Source: Patiria pectinifera
Lineage: Eukaryota > Echinodermata > Asteroidea > Valvatida > Asterinidae
Assembly: GCA_029964075.1 (NCBI GenBank)
Contig: CM057144.1
Coordinates: 7,711,281-7,775,280 of the forward strand
Direction of reading: 5' to 3'
DNA length: 64,000 bases
Below the pieces are notes generated by a model. It was given only the letters and a program-made list of their open reading frames with translations. It was not told the DNA's origin and ran no database searches. Positions 12,183 through 23,074 of this stretch are shown here, one piece after another; the first letter of the stretch is position 1; every line of letters begins with the position of its first letter. The translations under genes and the position numbers were made by a program.

Positions 12183-12756
12183 TTTTGCTGCGTCTGTAGT
12201 CTAAACAAAAATACATTTACACCATGAACATTCAAGTATTTTCTTTTATACCTTCTCTTAGATTCAACCAGATTACAGTCTAAACATACTGGATTAAAAA
12301 AATAAAAAAATAAAACGGGTACATGTACATGTAAGTGTAGTGTTAAAATGGGGGGGGGGGGGGGAATGCCCGCTTGCCTTGGGGCACCCCCTCCATTTCC
12401 CGAGTTGGGCTCTTGTGCATACCCCTTTAGGAAAATTGAGCTCCGCCCCTAAAAATAGGCAAGATCCAAGGCGTGTCAACTCAAAAAATCAACAATGTCC
12501 TATTACGACCCCGTATGCAGAAATTCACGCTTTAACCACGATTACTTGAGTTAGCAGCTCAACTACAGTAGCTGTGCGCAAAAAAACCTTTTTGACAATG
12601 CCATTGTGGTATAGCACTACTCCACCATAGAATCAGTGTTGTATTTTATAAACAGCATGCCTAAAATTGATTCCACTGTACACCTTCAAGCTCATGTGAT
12701 CTATCATAACAGCCACAATAAGTAAGCAACAAGCACTACATGTTAACCTCGCTTAC

Positions 12757-12840
12757 CTGTATGTGTTGAACTTCACTTCACCCACGGCTTATAATTGTCG
12801 AGACTTTCAAACTTCAAAGTACTGAACTTCAACATCTGAG
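12757..12840 (-). other. PCYT1: Possible 5' non-coding exon of PCYT1
   Basis: On the minus strand ACACATACAG|GTAAGC forms a strong donor at 12757/12756. The first coding exon is preceded by the acceptor TTTTTGTTTAG ending at 12201, only 18 bases before its ATG. A spliced 5' leader is therefore likely. The upstream limit of this exon is not visible. Confidence 0.35.
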
Positions 12841-12968
12841 CAGAAACCAAACAATATTTGATGCAACTGTTGTCCAGTTTACCCTGTAATAACACACAAA
12901 AATTATCAAATTATAATTACTATTTGAGTTTATGTACATTAAGAAAAGAACAGCTGAACATATTCCAA

Positions 12969-13156
12969 GTATAGGTGGGCATGGACCTCCGGGAATTTTT
13001 CAAATTGGCCTATCTAGGTCCCTCAACATGCTCTTGAAACTCAGTGGTTCTTGAGTCTGGAGTGCTGAATGGTAACACAAAGCAACCGATGAAAACTGGT
13101 GTGCAAATGAATAGATGTTTTCATCAGATTAAACATCAGCCCGCCCCACCTATACA
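12969..13156. repeat. Short inverted-repeat element upstream of PCYT1
   Basis: GTATAGGTGGGC at 12969-12980 is matched by GCCCCACCTATAC ending near 13155. The element is about 187 bp and non-coding. No duplicated target site was identified. Confidence 0.4.
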
Positions 13157-13724
13157 TGTTATGTGTGTAATGAGGTGTATAAACTCTGAATTGTCTCAGA
13201 ATTTACAGTACAGTACTGGTATATGTGGCACTTCAGAATACAATACAATCTGTATCTGTAATACACAAACAAAAATTCCCAGCACGCACCGGGCATGCCT
13301 TTCCCTGGTCAAAGTTCATAACTCTGTGTGAATTTTCAGTCCATAGATTAAAGTTCATTTGTTCTAACCATGTGTTTGTTTACATTCAGCATTTTCTCTC
13401 TAAGTTACCTTACGCTGATGTACACCTTAGTTACAGTGTATGTAAATGTATTGAACTAAATTATCCAAACAGAATTAACAATGTACAATGTCACATACGC
13501 AGTGTATGCGGCATTGTGTTTGTCTTCTGAATTGCCTGTAGGGCCCCGTTTCATAGGACCATGGAGGAAGACATTTGCTTTTACAAGTCTTTTTCTAATT
13601 GGCTTAAATTCAAGCCCTCAAATCAACTTTAAGGCTCATCATCGCACTATTTTCATGTTGTCAACTTTCATCCTGTTCTACATGTTCTAGTTACAGCTCA
13701 TATGGATTACCGCTGATTGAGTAA

Positions 13725-15293
13725 CTCGATTACTCGAGTACTCGCGAGTAGTTTATGCCACTTGTTATTCTACTCATGGTTTTTCATCTACTCAAGTACT
13801 CGTCCTGGCATTACTTCAAGGGGATTGAACTTTTTTTTTTGACTGGAGACCGACCAGTTTGGTTAGATTTTCACTGGTCCTTTAGGTTTTGACTGGTCTT
13901 CATAACGTGTACGTTGCGGTTAATCAGTTCCACATAAGTCATCACTAGACTATATAGTCAACACCCATGTCATCCGTCACCTGAGCATAGAGGTCTATTT
14001 TCTTCTCCATGGTCTGAGGGCCTTAAAATATAGTTCTGCCTCAGATCACATGCCTTTTAAAAATATGAATTCGGTCCGGTTGGTTTTTTTTTGGCCAATT
14101 TTTGCTATAAAGCTGATGGGGTAATCAACCTCCCATAAGAAGTTTTAGCCTGATTTATTTTCATTTTTCATCTAAAAACTATATACGTATACATACACAA
14201 AATGTTAACCAAAAGTGAATAAAAACTACCTTAATGCCCCCCAAAAAATAGTCTGCTTCCGATTATTGCCTTTCAAAATAGAATTTCGTGTGTTTTTCTT
14301 TCTTCTTTTTTTTTTTTTTTTTTTTTTGCAGATTGAATTTAATTAATTATGATAGGGCTTTTAGCCTGAACTATTATTTTGTATTACGAAAGAAATTACT
14401 TTAAAATGGCAACAAAAAATGAATAAAACCAACCTTATATGAGATTGGACTGACTGAAAATGAGTGTTTCAAAAGAAAATGCTGTATTTTCTCACTGCTC
14501 AAATTGATTGACTTTGATGAAATTGCTATGGGCTTGTTAGTTAGTCAATACAGAAAAAAATTAGTGAACTTAATCATATATGGAAATCTTTAATTTTTAT
14601 GCAGAGATTGAATGGCATCAATTATTATGTAAGTTTTAGCCTGAACTATTTTCACGCTAATTTCAAAAAATAAATTCAAAATTCAATTCGTTCGCATGCT
14701 GCTCACAATGCTAGTCAAGGCGGGAGCAAACTCTCCGAGGTGGTGTGTGTGCCATGCGTGTGGCGCGGCCCCCCAATGCCAGATAGACCCGCTTTGGTCA
14801 AAAAAAATTTGGAAACACACAGTAAGTAAAACCAAATAAATACAACAAGCATTTTTTCAAACGCAGATTTTTCGGCTGGCCAGCCGGACCAGGCATTTGG
14901 CCAGCGGACCACCGCTAAGGTCGAACCCTGAAGTAGAAGCAGGTACTCGCGAGTAGCAATTTAGGGTTCAGGGTTCATAGCTTAGTACCGGTACGTCCCC
15001 TGCAAATAGGGAATCACTTCCTCCATCTCTCTCTCCCTAGGATTCCATTCATCAAGAATAAAATTCAAGCACATGACCCAAAACGTGGCACAGTAGGGAT
15101 GTCTCCGTGCTGAAGAATGTGGTGTGACTTGCATGCTATTTGCTTGTAGTAACTTCCCGTCATACAAACAAATCTGTCATTTTTCTTTCAGTATTTTTGA
15201 GAATTCAGTTAACTAGTCGCGAGTACTTGACTACTCCCAAGTAATTTCTTGCAAGTACTCAAGTAGAAAAATTCACTACTCGCCCAGGCCTAG
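13725..15293. mobile_element. TE mosaic with ACTCG-type terminal motifs (hAT-like right end)
   Basis: Self-complementary TACTCGCGAGTAG occurs at 13739-13751 and 14944-14956, and related ACTCGAGTACT/AAGTACTCAAGTAG words flank both sides (13725-13805, 15213-15285). The right end reads outward-in as TAGGCCTGGGCGAGTAGTG, which resembles hAT termini. The interior contains pieces of the element delimited at 16418-17400, for example CTGCTTCCGATTATTGCCTT near 14250 and the stretch 14600-14830. No transposase frame was seen. The outer limits are approximate. Confidence 0.4.
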
Positions 15294-16417
15294 TGTGAAT
15301 ACAAAAGTGTGAAAACCTGTGCAATAATCTCTTTAACTCTGTGTACGTGTACGGCAAGCTAAAATACTTGCCCTAAACAGTGCCCATTGGAGACAACACT
15401 CCAATGTATCAGATCTCAAGTTCATGTGGCGTTTACATTTGATTGTTAAATAAAGGTAAATAATCAGTAGGCCTAGTCAAAGAGATAAAATCCAGAACAG
15501 GTACTCCTAAAACATGTACATCTCTACTGTACAAAATATATTTTATATGTAGGGCCTACATGTACATGTATACATGTGTCAGGTTCATGTTTCAAATACA
15601 ATGTTAACATTCCTCAGAATGGGAAAGCATAAATCTTTTGTAGACATCATGCAACAACAGCAACACATCTATGGCAGTCCAGAGGCTCAAAGAAAAAGAA
15701 ATTTCATATGCGAAGTCTAATATAAATCCTAACTACAAAAATATTCTGAATTTACCAAACCCAAATCCAAAAATTAATAATTTACTCATTGGAACAATCT
15801 TTGAACTTAAAAAAAATCTGGGACTTAAACATGTACGTACATCTACATGTACAATCCTGAAATTCACTTAACCTGACAGCAGATTTTATCTGGCTCAGAA
15901 TAAACACATGAACAGCTGTTGGAATATGGCCATATAACAAAGTACAACCAGTACAGTCAATATATTCTTTCAATTGAGCACAAATGCACAAACATGTGTG
16001 CTTCTATGGTTCAAGTCACGTACCTCAGTGTCTTTGACACATGTTTATTGGTAAATAATGTAGCTTGTTGACTGTAAAATGCCTTGATCACCTGATCACA
16101 CCATTCAGTCACATGACCATCAGCTTTTGACGCTGTGGTACATAAATGTTGAGAGCAATTCGTGCATCAGCTGACTATACTGTGCCTGACTAATTTGCAT
16201 AAATCTATTGTTATAAAAGGTCAATCTTTGACCTCCATCAGGCACAGACTGTAAATAGACACAGACCAGTAAATCCAAGGCTGAGAAATGTAAACACCAT
16301 CCAGTCTGCAAACCACTGTGTACATGTTCAAATACCAGATTATAACTGCAGACATCTAGCAATCTGCATCAGTAATAAATCAAAGTTTGAAAAAAGTTTT
16401 TCTTGTGGATGTAGTAA

Positions 16418-17400
16418 GGCCGAAAAAAAAAAACCTTCTGCTTCCGATTACATGCCTTTCAAAAATAGGGTCCGTGGGTCGGAATTTTTTTCGGGGGTCC
16501 AAATTTTTGTATGCAGATTGAATGGAGTATTCAATTATATGCAAAGTTTTAGCCTTAACTATTTCCATTGCACTATGACAGCTATACACAAAATGGCCAC
16601 AAAAAGTGAATAAAACCTTCCTTAATTAATGTCAATATATTTACGTTCGATAATTCTTTAAAAATAATGGAAAATTCAGGTTGTTCGCACCATATGCACA
16701 ACGCTAGTCAAGACAGGAAGCTGGCCAAAACTCCAAAGTGTGATGCACTGTGCATGTGTGGCGCGCGGCCGACAGACCTTGTTTTACCGGTCAAATATTT
16801 TGGGAAAAACGCTGCATGTATCACTCCAAATACGAGTAGTGCGATCTCAAAATGAACTCTTGAACACGGAAAACACATACACAGACAAGCTATATCCATT
16901 CTGTGAATTAACTTGCAAAAATATTCTTTCTCCATCGGTGTTGTCTTGGCATTTTTACAATGTCGAATCCGACCAGTTGACACAGTGCACCGGCCTGCAA
17001 TGCATAGCCATACTAGCGCTATAAATCATCGCATAGCCATGCACAGACTGGTTACCGCATTTTCATTATGTCTTCTAAATTGGCCCCCGCGCGGCGCGGC
17101 GGGAACCAGTTGTCACTGCATTGAGCTAGGTTTATAGTCACCGTGACATCGAATTGCGCAGTAGTTATATCGCAAAGCGAATTTGTAATAATTAACAAAG
17201 GTTTCTTTTGAAAAAAATAGCGAATGTAAATAAGAAAATGCAAACGGGTTGTTGAGAGGTATTTGGTGAAGACAGATTTATTCAATCATTATTTTTGTGG
17301 GCAAGGGGGGGGGGGGAATTGCCGATAAAATTTGTAGGGTCGCAGCCTAAAAATAGGGTCGGTCGGGTAACTGGAAGCAGAAGTAATTTTCTTTTTGGCC
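16418..17400. mobile_element. Harbinger-like non-autonomous element, family B, 983 bp
   Basis: TAA at 16415-16417 is followed by GGCCGAAAAAAA...CTTCTGCTTCC, and the other end reads GGAAGCAGAAG...CTTTTTGGCC up to 17400, followed by TAA at 17401-17403. A 3-bp TAA/TTA duplication and GGCC-starting inverted repeats are characteristic of PIF/Harbinger elements. The interior (GCAGATTGAATGG, AGTTTTAGCCT, GTGAATAAAACC) recurs several times in 14100-14830 and in part at 36540-36640. No intact transposase or Myb-like frame is visible. Confidence 0.6.
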
Positions 17401-18344
17401 TAAACACGGTAAATCATATCTGAAAAAATATCTCACATTCGGGAGTAGAACAGCCAGCCCATCACAGTGCAGCGGGACTCGTTTCAGCATCAATAATCAA
17501 GACATGCGCATTGTGATTGGCTGCCTGTTCTGATCCTGCATGGGATGGTTTTTTCGGATATGATACGGCCATAACCAGGCACGGTGCCCTTCACGTGTGT
17601 ACGTTAAAAAAAGGGAAATATTTTGGTCGGAGAACCAGACTACTTATACTCGGCTAGCTGCCTGTTATGAACTTCCACTTCAGTTGACAAATTAATTTTT
17701 AATAAGAGATGAATTTCACCAGAAGGAAGCACGGGGAAGTCCTAATTTTGGGGAAATATTGAGAGGTAAGGGCAAGTGAGCCTGCCCTCCAAGTACGAGT
17801 TGGAATGATTGCCAAAAAAAAAATGTGTTTTTCTTCAAATCCTCCACCTCCGGAAGCAATGTATGTATGGCCCAGCAAGCAGCAGTCTACTCCAGTGCGG
17901 GCCATAGACTAAGGCTAATTATGGCCATGATCTGGCAATCCAATAGATCATAAGAACACTCCCCCCCCCCCCCACCTTTCAGGACATTTCAATTGTCGAG
18001 TCTCCCAAGCACTAGAAAAGAAAACACAACACTTGCTTCAGTAGTTAGATAATATTTTGGAAAGAATGTAGACCCTAGTCTGCTAGTAAATAGTAGTAAT
18101 CCAGACGCCACTTCAGCGGTTGTGTACAAAGTCTAGAGTCAAAAAACAGATTGATGTGTTTTCAACATGTTTGCAATGAATAACTGACCTTTGTTCACTG
18201 AGATGATGACGAAAACAGAGGTGTCAGGATGCAACGTTCTTTCCAATATTTTTAAAAGATAGTGGATATTTTGCCGGTGGCAATCCCTATCAACAGAGGG
18301 CGCTATACTCTCTAAGATAGGGCTGAATTATAAGATATATTAAA

Positions 18345-18425
18345 TTAACACCAACGGTCTAGTGGATAAGCAACGGATCTCATGAGCGGGAAGACCCTGG
18401 TTCGATCCCGATCCCCGCTGGCGAC
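18345..18425 (+). repeat. tRNA-derived SINE head
   Basis: GGTCTAGTGGATAAGC (A-box-like) and GGTTCGATCCC (perfect B box) are spaced as in a tRNA. Stable acceptor-stem pairing is not evident, and a T-run follows shortly. I read it as the pol III promoter head of a SINE. A tRNA scan would be needed to exclude a real, diverged tRNA gene. Confidence 0.5.
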
Positions 18426-18487
18426 ATTTCTAAGGTTTTTTTTTCCCATCCCCAAAAAATAAGAATATTCTTCTTTTATTGTGGCAC

Positions 18488-19062
18488 AATTGCAGAATAC
18501 CCCGCCACTCACCTATCCCACCTCGTATCTGGATACGCAGATACGGAGTCACGCTTGGATGCTCAACCAAAACCACACGCGTGCACGTCTGCTAAAGTCC
18601 ACCCCGTATCCCCGTATCCGCATATCCACTTCCCGGCACCTACTTTGGACTTAAACATTTTTCCCCTGCTCCCCATTCAACTCACGTTGTCTCTGCCTTC
18701 GCTATTTTCCAACATGGATATGGATGCCTCGTTCTCAAAAATATTTTCCTCTGCTAAAGCTTATAAAGTCCACCCCATATCCCCGTATCCGCGTATCCAC
18801 TTCCTTGCACCCACTTTGGACTTTGATTTATTTAACCCCTGCTCCCCATTCAATTCACTTTGTCCCTGCTGGTGGCATTTCTTATTACAGGGAAATAGCG
18901 CCCTCTTTAGACCCTCCACCGCTCAAATCCACCCCGTATATTGTATCCACATATCCACTTCCCGACATCTACATGTACTTTGGACACTTCTGCAACATTT
19001 TTCGACAGCGTAGCTATTTATTTTTAGGGGTAATTTCCGCGTGGCGGGGTATTCTGCAATTA
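18488..19062. mobile_element. Element family C, copy 1, with GCAGAATACCCCGCCAC ends
   Basis: AATTGCAGAATACCCCGCC begins at 18488 and its perfect reverse complement closes at 19061. Between are two diverged internal repeats (CCACCCCGTATCC/CCACCCCATATCC, CTTTGGACTT, CTGCTCCCCATTCAA at about 18597-18690, 18770-18860 and 18925-18985). The same terminal word occurs at 19502, 19805 and 20996 and, inverted, near 20958. No coding capacity was recognised. Confidence 0.55.
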
Positions 19063-19498
19063 CTCCATTATTATTTTAACATGTCTCGAACATTCTATTG
19101 CAGAGTCTTACATTTTCTGTTTCAGATTTGTGGCTCTGGAGGATTTTTTTAAAGGGAAATAAAGTCTGAAATTGTCAAATGTCTGATTCCCATCTTTTGA
19201 ATACAAAGTTACAACGATAATGTTGGCATGGAGCCAGACTAAAATTTGTCACCGGAAAGTAAAAAAAACCCCAGTAACTGCGCATGTTCAGTGCATATGC
19301 AACAAGCTAACGTTTACTAAAGGTTTGCCGTCTCCGGCTATTAATATCCACTGCCTTTTTAAAATGTTCATGATTCTGGATCCCTACATAGTAAACAAAG
19401 CTGGCGTGTGAATACAAAACAGCTTCGCTAAGCATAATCACGGGCATATTTTACAGACTGCCCATCACATCTCCTATTTTGTCTCCCGCCTGACGGAG

Positions 19499-21055
19499 TA
19501 ATTGCAGAATACCCCGCCACTCGGAAATACACCCCTAAAATCTCTGGCTACGCCGTTGGAATCATTGGAAAAGAAACAATTCAAGTCCATTGCCAGCTAC
19601 GTGGATACTGAGTGGGGTCCATTATTCATGTTATTTGAGAACAAAGTAACACAAAAGGAATGGGAGTTGCTGAAAACAATTCTGAGTCCAAACCAACCAC
19701 CCTGCTGTTGGCGGCTACACGGATACGGAGTAGGAGTCCCCTTGAATATGCTTGAGAACGAAGCAACACAAAAGGAATGGGAGTTGCTGAAAAAATTCGG
19801 CACAATTGCAGAATACCCCGCCACTCCATCTATCCACCTCGTAGCCGGCTACGAGGTCACGGTTGGTTGACCTCAATAAACATTCTCAGCGCTACTTGTA
19901 TGTACTATGCATCATGCTCCATTGCACTCCTACTTCGTGACCGCGTAGCCGCCAACAGGGTAGTTGGTTTGGACTTAGAATTTTTTCAGCAACTCCCATT
20001 CCTTTTGTGTTGCTTCATTCTCAAGCATATTCAAGGGGACTCCCACTCCGTAGCCTCGTAGCTGCCAACAGGGTGGTTGGGTCGCACTAAAAAGCATCAA
20101 CACAGTGTCAACACATGACAGAAGCGTCAACACATCGTCAACACATCCAAAACACATTCTGGATTAACAAAAATGGTATATAATTGTAAAGCATAGAATA
20201 AAAGAGAATTTCCATTGGATTGAGTTTCCATTTTGTTGTTAAAAATATAGTATTTTCACGCGAAAAAAATGACCTTTCACTTGCACGGCCGTTGTCCGCC
20301 ATCTTGACTTCGCACAAAGCTTGGACTACACCATTTCAAGTAGGGGTGTGTAGGTAATGACATTATCTTGTCATAAACAACAGAGGGATACCAGATCTTT
20401 GAGGACTAGACTGAGGATCGGAGTGGTGGATCATTATTTTGTGAGTTGTGTTTATGTTTCATTTACTTTATTGAAATGAACATCTTTTGGTATTGGCCGG
20501 CCGCGCCCTCTCTGTTGGTTTATTGTACAACGCTATCACCCTTTAGCATAATGGTATGGTCCGCAGTGTCACTGAGGCAACATGGCAGCCGATTTCGGAG
20601 CGGCACGGAGAGCCAATTTTCTTGAACTGAAAATCGCAATTTTCAGACGTTTAACCTATTAATTTTAAGCCAAAATCTTGTTTCTGACCATACTATATGG
20701 GTTACATACTGCTTTTGTCACTTTTAATGCATTTTGGATGTGTTGACGCTATGTTGACGCTTTGGAGTGTGTTGACGCTTTTTAGTATGACCGGGGTGGT
20801 TGGTTTGGACTTTGAATTTTTTTCAGGAACTCCCATTCATTTTGTGTTGCTTCGTTCTCAAATAATGGACCCCCACTCAGTATCCGCATAGCTGGCAATG
20901 GACTTGAATTGTTTCTTTTGCAGTCGTGCCAGTGATTTTAGGGGTGTATTTCCGTGTGGCGGGGTATAGGTTTGGACTTAGAAATTTTTGGAGTAATTGC
21001 AGAATACCCCGCCACTCGGAAATACACCCCTAAAATCTATACCATGCATAATTCT
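19499..21055. mobile_element. Nested family C elements forming a palindromic mosaic
   Basis: The word GGAATGGGAGTTGCTGAAAA occurs directly at 19657 and 19776, and inverted near 19985-20006 and 20820-20836. ACACCCCTAAAATC occurs at 19530 and 21024, and inverted near 20936. Terminal GCAGAATACCCCGCCAC words punctuate the block. A separate element at 20081-20793 has inserted into it. The reading is repeated self-insertion and rearrangement of one foldback family. Confidence 0.5.
20081..20793. mobile_element. 713-bp TIR element inserted in family C, 9-10 bp target duplication
   Basis: Ends are GTCGCACTAAAAAGC (from 20081) and GCTTTTTAGTATGACCG (to 20793), with CGTCAACACA words repeated just inside both ends. 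GGGTGGTTGG stands at 20071-20080 and again at 20794-20803. Uninterrupted relatives, such as CAACAGGGTAGTTGGTTTGG at 19955-19974, show the pre-insertion sequence. A 9-10 bp duplication points to a Mutator-like mechanism, though the exact boundary may shift by a base. Confidence 0.55.
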
Positions 21056-21120
21056 GTAGAAAGTTTTTTTTCTGTAATTGAAGGCTATCATCACCCTATG
21101 CAGCCGGTACTACGTATACA

Positions 21121-21284
21121 TGGGAATTTTGTGCAGCATTTTTTGTATTTTTTGTCCGATGAGGGCGCTTTATTCTAGTTTTTTTATGTAGAGTGTATGT
21201 AGCTACACACATACCAGTCCAATACATGTACATGGGAATTTTGTGCAGCATTTTTTTGTATTTTTAACTGATGAGGGCGCTTTA
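21121..21284 (+). repeat. 112-bp tandem duplication
   Basis: TGGGAATTTTGTGCAGCATT begins at 21121 and again at 21233. The block through GATGAGGGCGCTTTA and TTCTAGTTTTTTTATGTAGAG is repeated. The second unit is cut after GGCGCTTTA by the element at 21285-21657 and resumes at 21658 through about 21715. Confidence 0.7.
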
Positions 21285-21657
21285 GGCCAAAAAAAAAAGG
21301 TCTCCGGTTTCTGGTATGGAGTTTGCCCAAAAAGTGGTGCGGTGACGCGGCTTTTTTTTTTTTTTTACCTGTTTTTTTTTTGCTTCAAATGTCGGCTGAG
21401 GACTGCAATTGGTGCCCGACTAAACTTAGTGAAAATATATGGGAGTCCAGAGAGGCCACATAAAGCTTATTCTCGATCATATCCCCATCTAAAAACACGT
21501 TAAAATTGTGCAGCAGCAGGATTCCAGTCAAACCAGTGAGTTTGGCAGTTTTGAGACATCATCTTTTATTGAAAAAAAACCTTTTTCATTTTGCCGACGC
21601 GCATGGCTACGGCGACGCGCGCGCATACCAGAAACCGGAGACTTATTTTTTTTGGCC
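21285..21657 (+). mobile_element. Harbinger-like MITE, family A, copy 1 (empty site preserved)
   Basis: GGCCAAAAA...GTCTCCGGTTTCTGGTATG on the left and CATACCAGAAACCGGAGAC...TTTTGGCC on the right form the inverted repeat, flanked by TTA at 21282-21284 and 21658-21660. The tandem unit just upstream holds the unoccupied site GCGCTTTATTCTAG (21168-21181), so insertion and 3-bp duplication are directly visible. The interior (GTGCCCGACTAAA, GGGAGTCCAGAGAGGCCACA, TTTGGCAGTTTTGAGACATC) is shared with 30088-30787 and 38335-38634. Confidence 0.7.
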
Positions 21658-21968
21658 TTATTCTAGTTTTTTTATGTAGAGTGTATGTTGCTACACACAT
21701 ACCAGTCCAATTTTTTTGGGTCCCATATGTTGCCCCAAATGCAAACCTAGGCCTACCCTGTTGGCGGCTACCATGGCTACGCGGATACGGAGTCGGGGTG
21801 CAGTGGAGCATGACGCATAGTATACAATTGCAAGTAGCGCTGAGAAGGTTTATTGAGGGCAATCAACCGTGACTCCGTAGCCAGCTACGAGGTGGATAGG
21901 CCTGACATCTGTTCCTTGCTCTATGCCCTATCCTCCATCATGCTCAGATGCTCTAGCATGTCTAGTCT

Positions 21969-22429
21969 TAGCCCCATAAATGTGGCCTATTTACTGGACT
22001 GCCTCCGTAAACATAGGCCACACACTGACCATGTACAAAAACGTGTCGACGGAGCCAAATTTTGATTTTCACATTTAGGCTTACTTTGTAGGTTTTTTTT
22101 GCTTTAGAAGCATTCTTACCCTCTATATAGGCTAATCAGAAAGTGCTGCCTTTTTCAGATGTCTAATTTTTGTGAAATTTCATGTTGAAATTTTGATACG
22201 CAAACGTGTGCAAATGTATCTGGAAATTTCACGAAAAATGGACATCTGAAAAAGGCAGCACTTTCTGATTAGCCTATATAGAGGGTGAGAATGCTTCTAA
22301 AGCAAAAACCTACAAAGCAAGCACAAATGTGAAAATCAAAATTTGCTCCATGACACGTTTTTGTACATGGTCAGTGTGTGGCCTATGTTTACGGAGGCAG
22401 TCCAGTAAATAGGCCACATTTTGGGGCTA
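21969..22429. mobile_element. Near-perfect palindromic element with 9-bp target duplication, copy 1 (Mutator-like)
   Basis: The element runs TAGCCCCATAAATG...GGGGCTA. The flanks are GTCTAGTCT at 21960-21968 and GTCTAGTCT at 22430-22438, an exact 9-bp duplication. Almost the whole length is an inverted repeat; matched words include GTGGCCTATTTACTGGACTG, AGAAAGTGCTGCCTTTTTCA and their complements, leaving a centre of about 40 bases near 22180-22220. Long terminal repeats with 9-bp duplications are typical of Mutator-like elements. No transposase is encoded. Confidence 0.7.
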
Positions 22430-23007
22430 GTCTAGTCTAAGTGCAACGTGGCCTTTGCATGATCATTCGTTTCATTTCACTATAGGCCTACTGAAATTTT
22501 CAGTACACTTCCGGTTCTCAGTTTCAAACTGTGAACAAATGGGGGTGTAGGCATTAAGGCCTAATGTGTAAAACAAGAAAATAATTCCTCGTGTTTATTT
22601 TGATGTAGCCTACAACTTACTTGCTCGATGCGCTGTTTACTTGACGCGAAGATTTAACTTTTTAGGCATGCTCCATACAGCTCTAGTATCAGTCTATCTA
22701 TATGGCTCCAAATGATACTGATGTGCGTGTACACGTACGTCTAGTCTAATCGTTCGATGTGGTTTGACCTCATGCTATTTACGGTATTGGAATTTTTCAT
22801 TTTCTAAGAGGAATTCGTAAATGTACTTATGAATTAAACTATTTCACATTTGAAACTTTAAAATATACATAATTATTTCATATTATTCTAAATTACACAT
22901 GATCAAAATTATTCTCATTTTTTCAATATTTCTGCATAAAATGGAAATACGCATAAAAAAATCCGATTACACACACCCCTTAATAAATATGGTGGAATCC
23001 GATCACC

Positions 23008-23032
23008 TTGACCTCAGTAGAGTATTGACCTC
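23008..23032 (-). promoter_or_regulatory. Paired TTGACCTC words upstream of POLA1
   Basis: TTGACCTC occurs at 23008-23015 and again at 23025-23032, spaced 17 bp. On the minus strand each contains AGGTCA, a nuclear-receptor half-site. A spacing of this size is not a classical dimer element, so function is uncertain. Confidence 0.3.
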
Positions 23033-23036
23033 ATCA

Positions 23037-23045
23037 TTTCGCGCC
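23037..23045 (+). promoter_or_regulatory. POLA1: E2F-type box in the POLA1 proximal promoter
   Basis: TTTCGCGCC fits the E2F consensus TTTSSCGC. It ends 29 bp before the POLA1 ATG, where the promoter or short 5' UTR must be. POLA1 is an S-phase gene and E2F control of DNA polymerase alpha is established in other animals. The motif is rare by chance in this AT-rich stretch. Whether the transcription start is upstream or downstream of it cannot be seen. Confidence 0.55.
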
Positions 23046-23074
23046 ACTTTCATATTATTCGAAGTGCTGTAGAA

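Noticed and set aside
18555-19152. Overlapping 142- and 152-codon frames as a gene
   Set aside because: They lie wholly inside the family C element, are rich in repeated PHIHF/TPYPRI-type words, and have no domain or splice context.
20296-20306. YY1-like CCGCCATCTTG motif as a promoter near 20.3 kb
   Set aside because: It lies inside a transposable element and no gene starts nearby.
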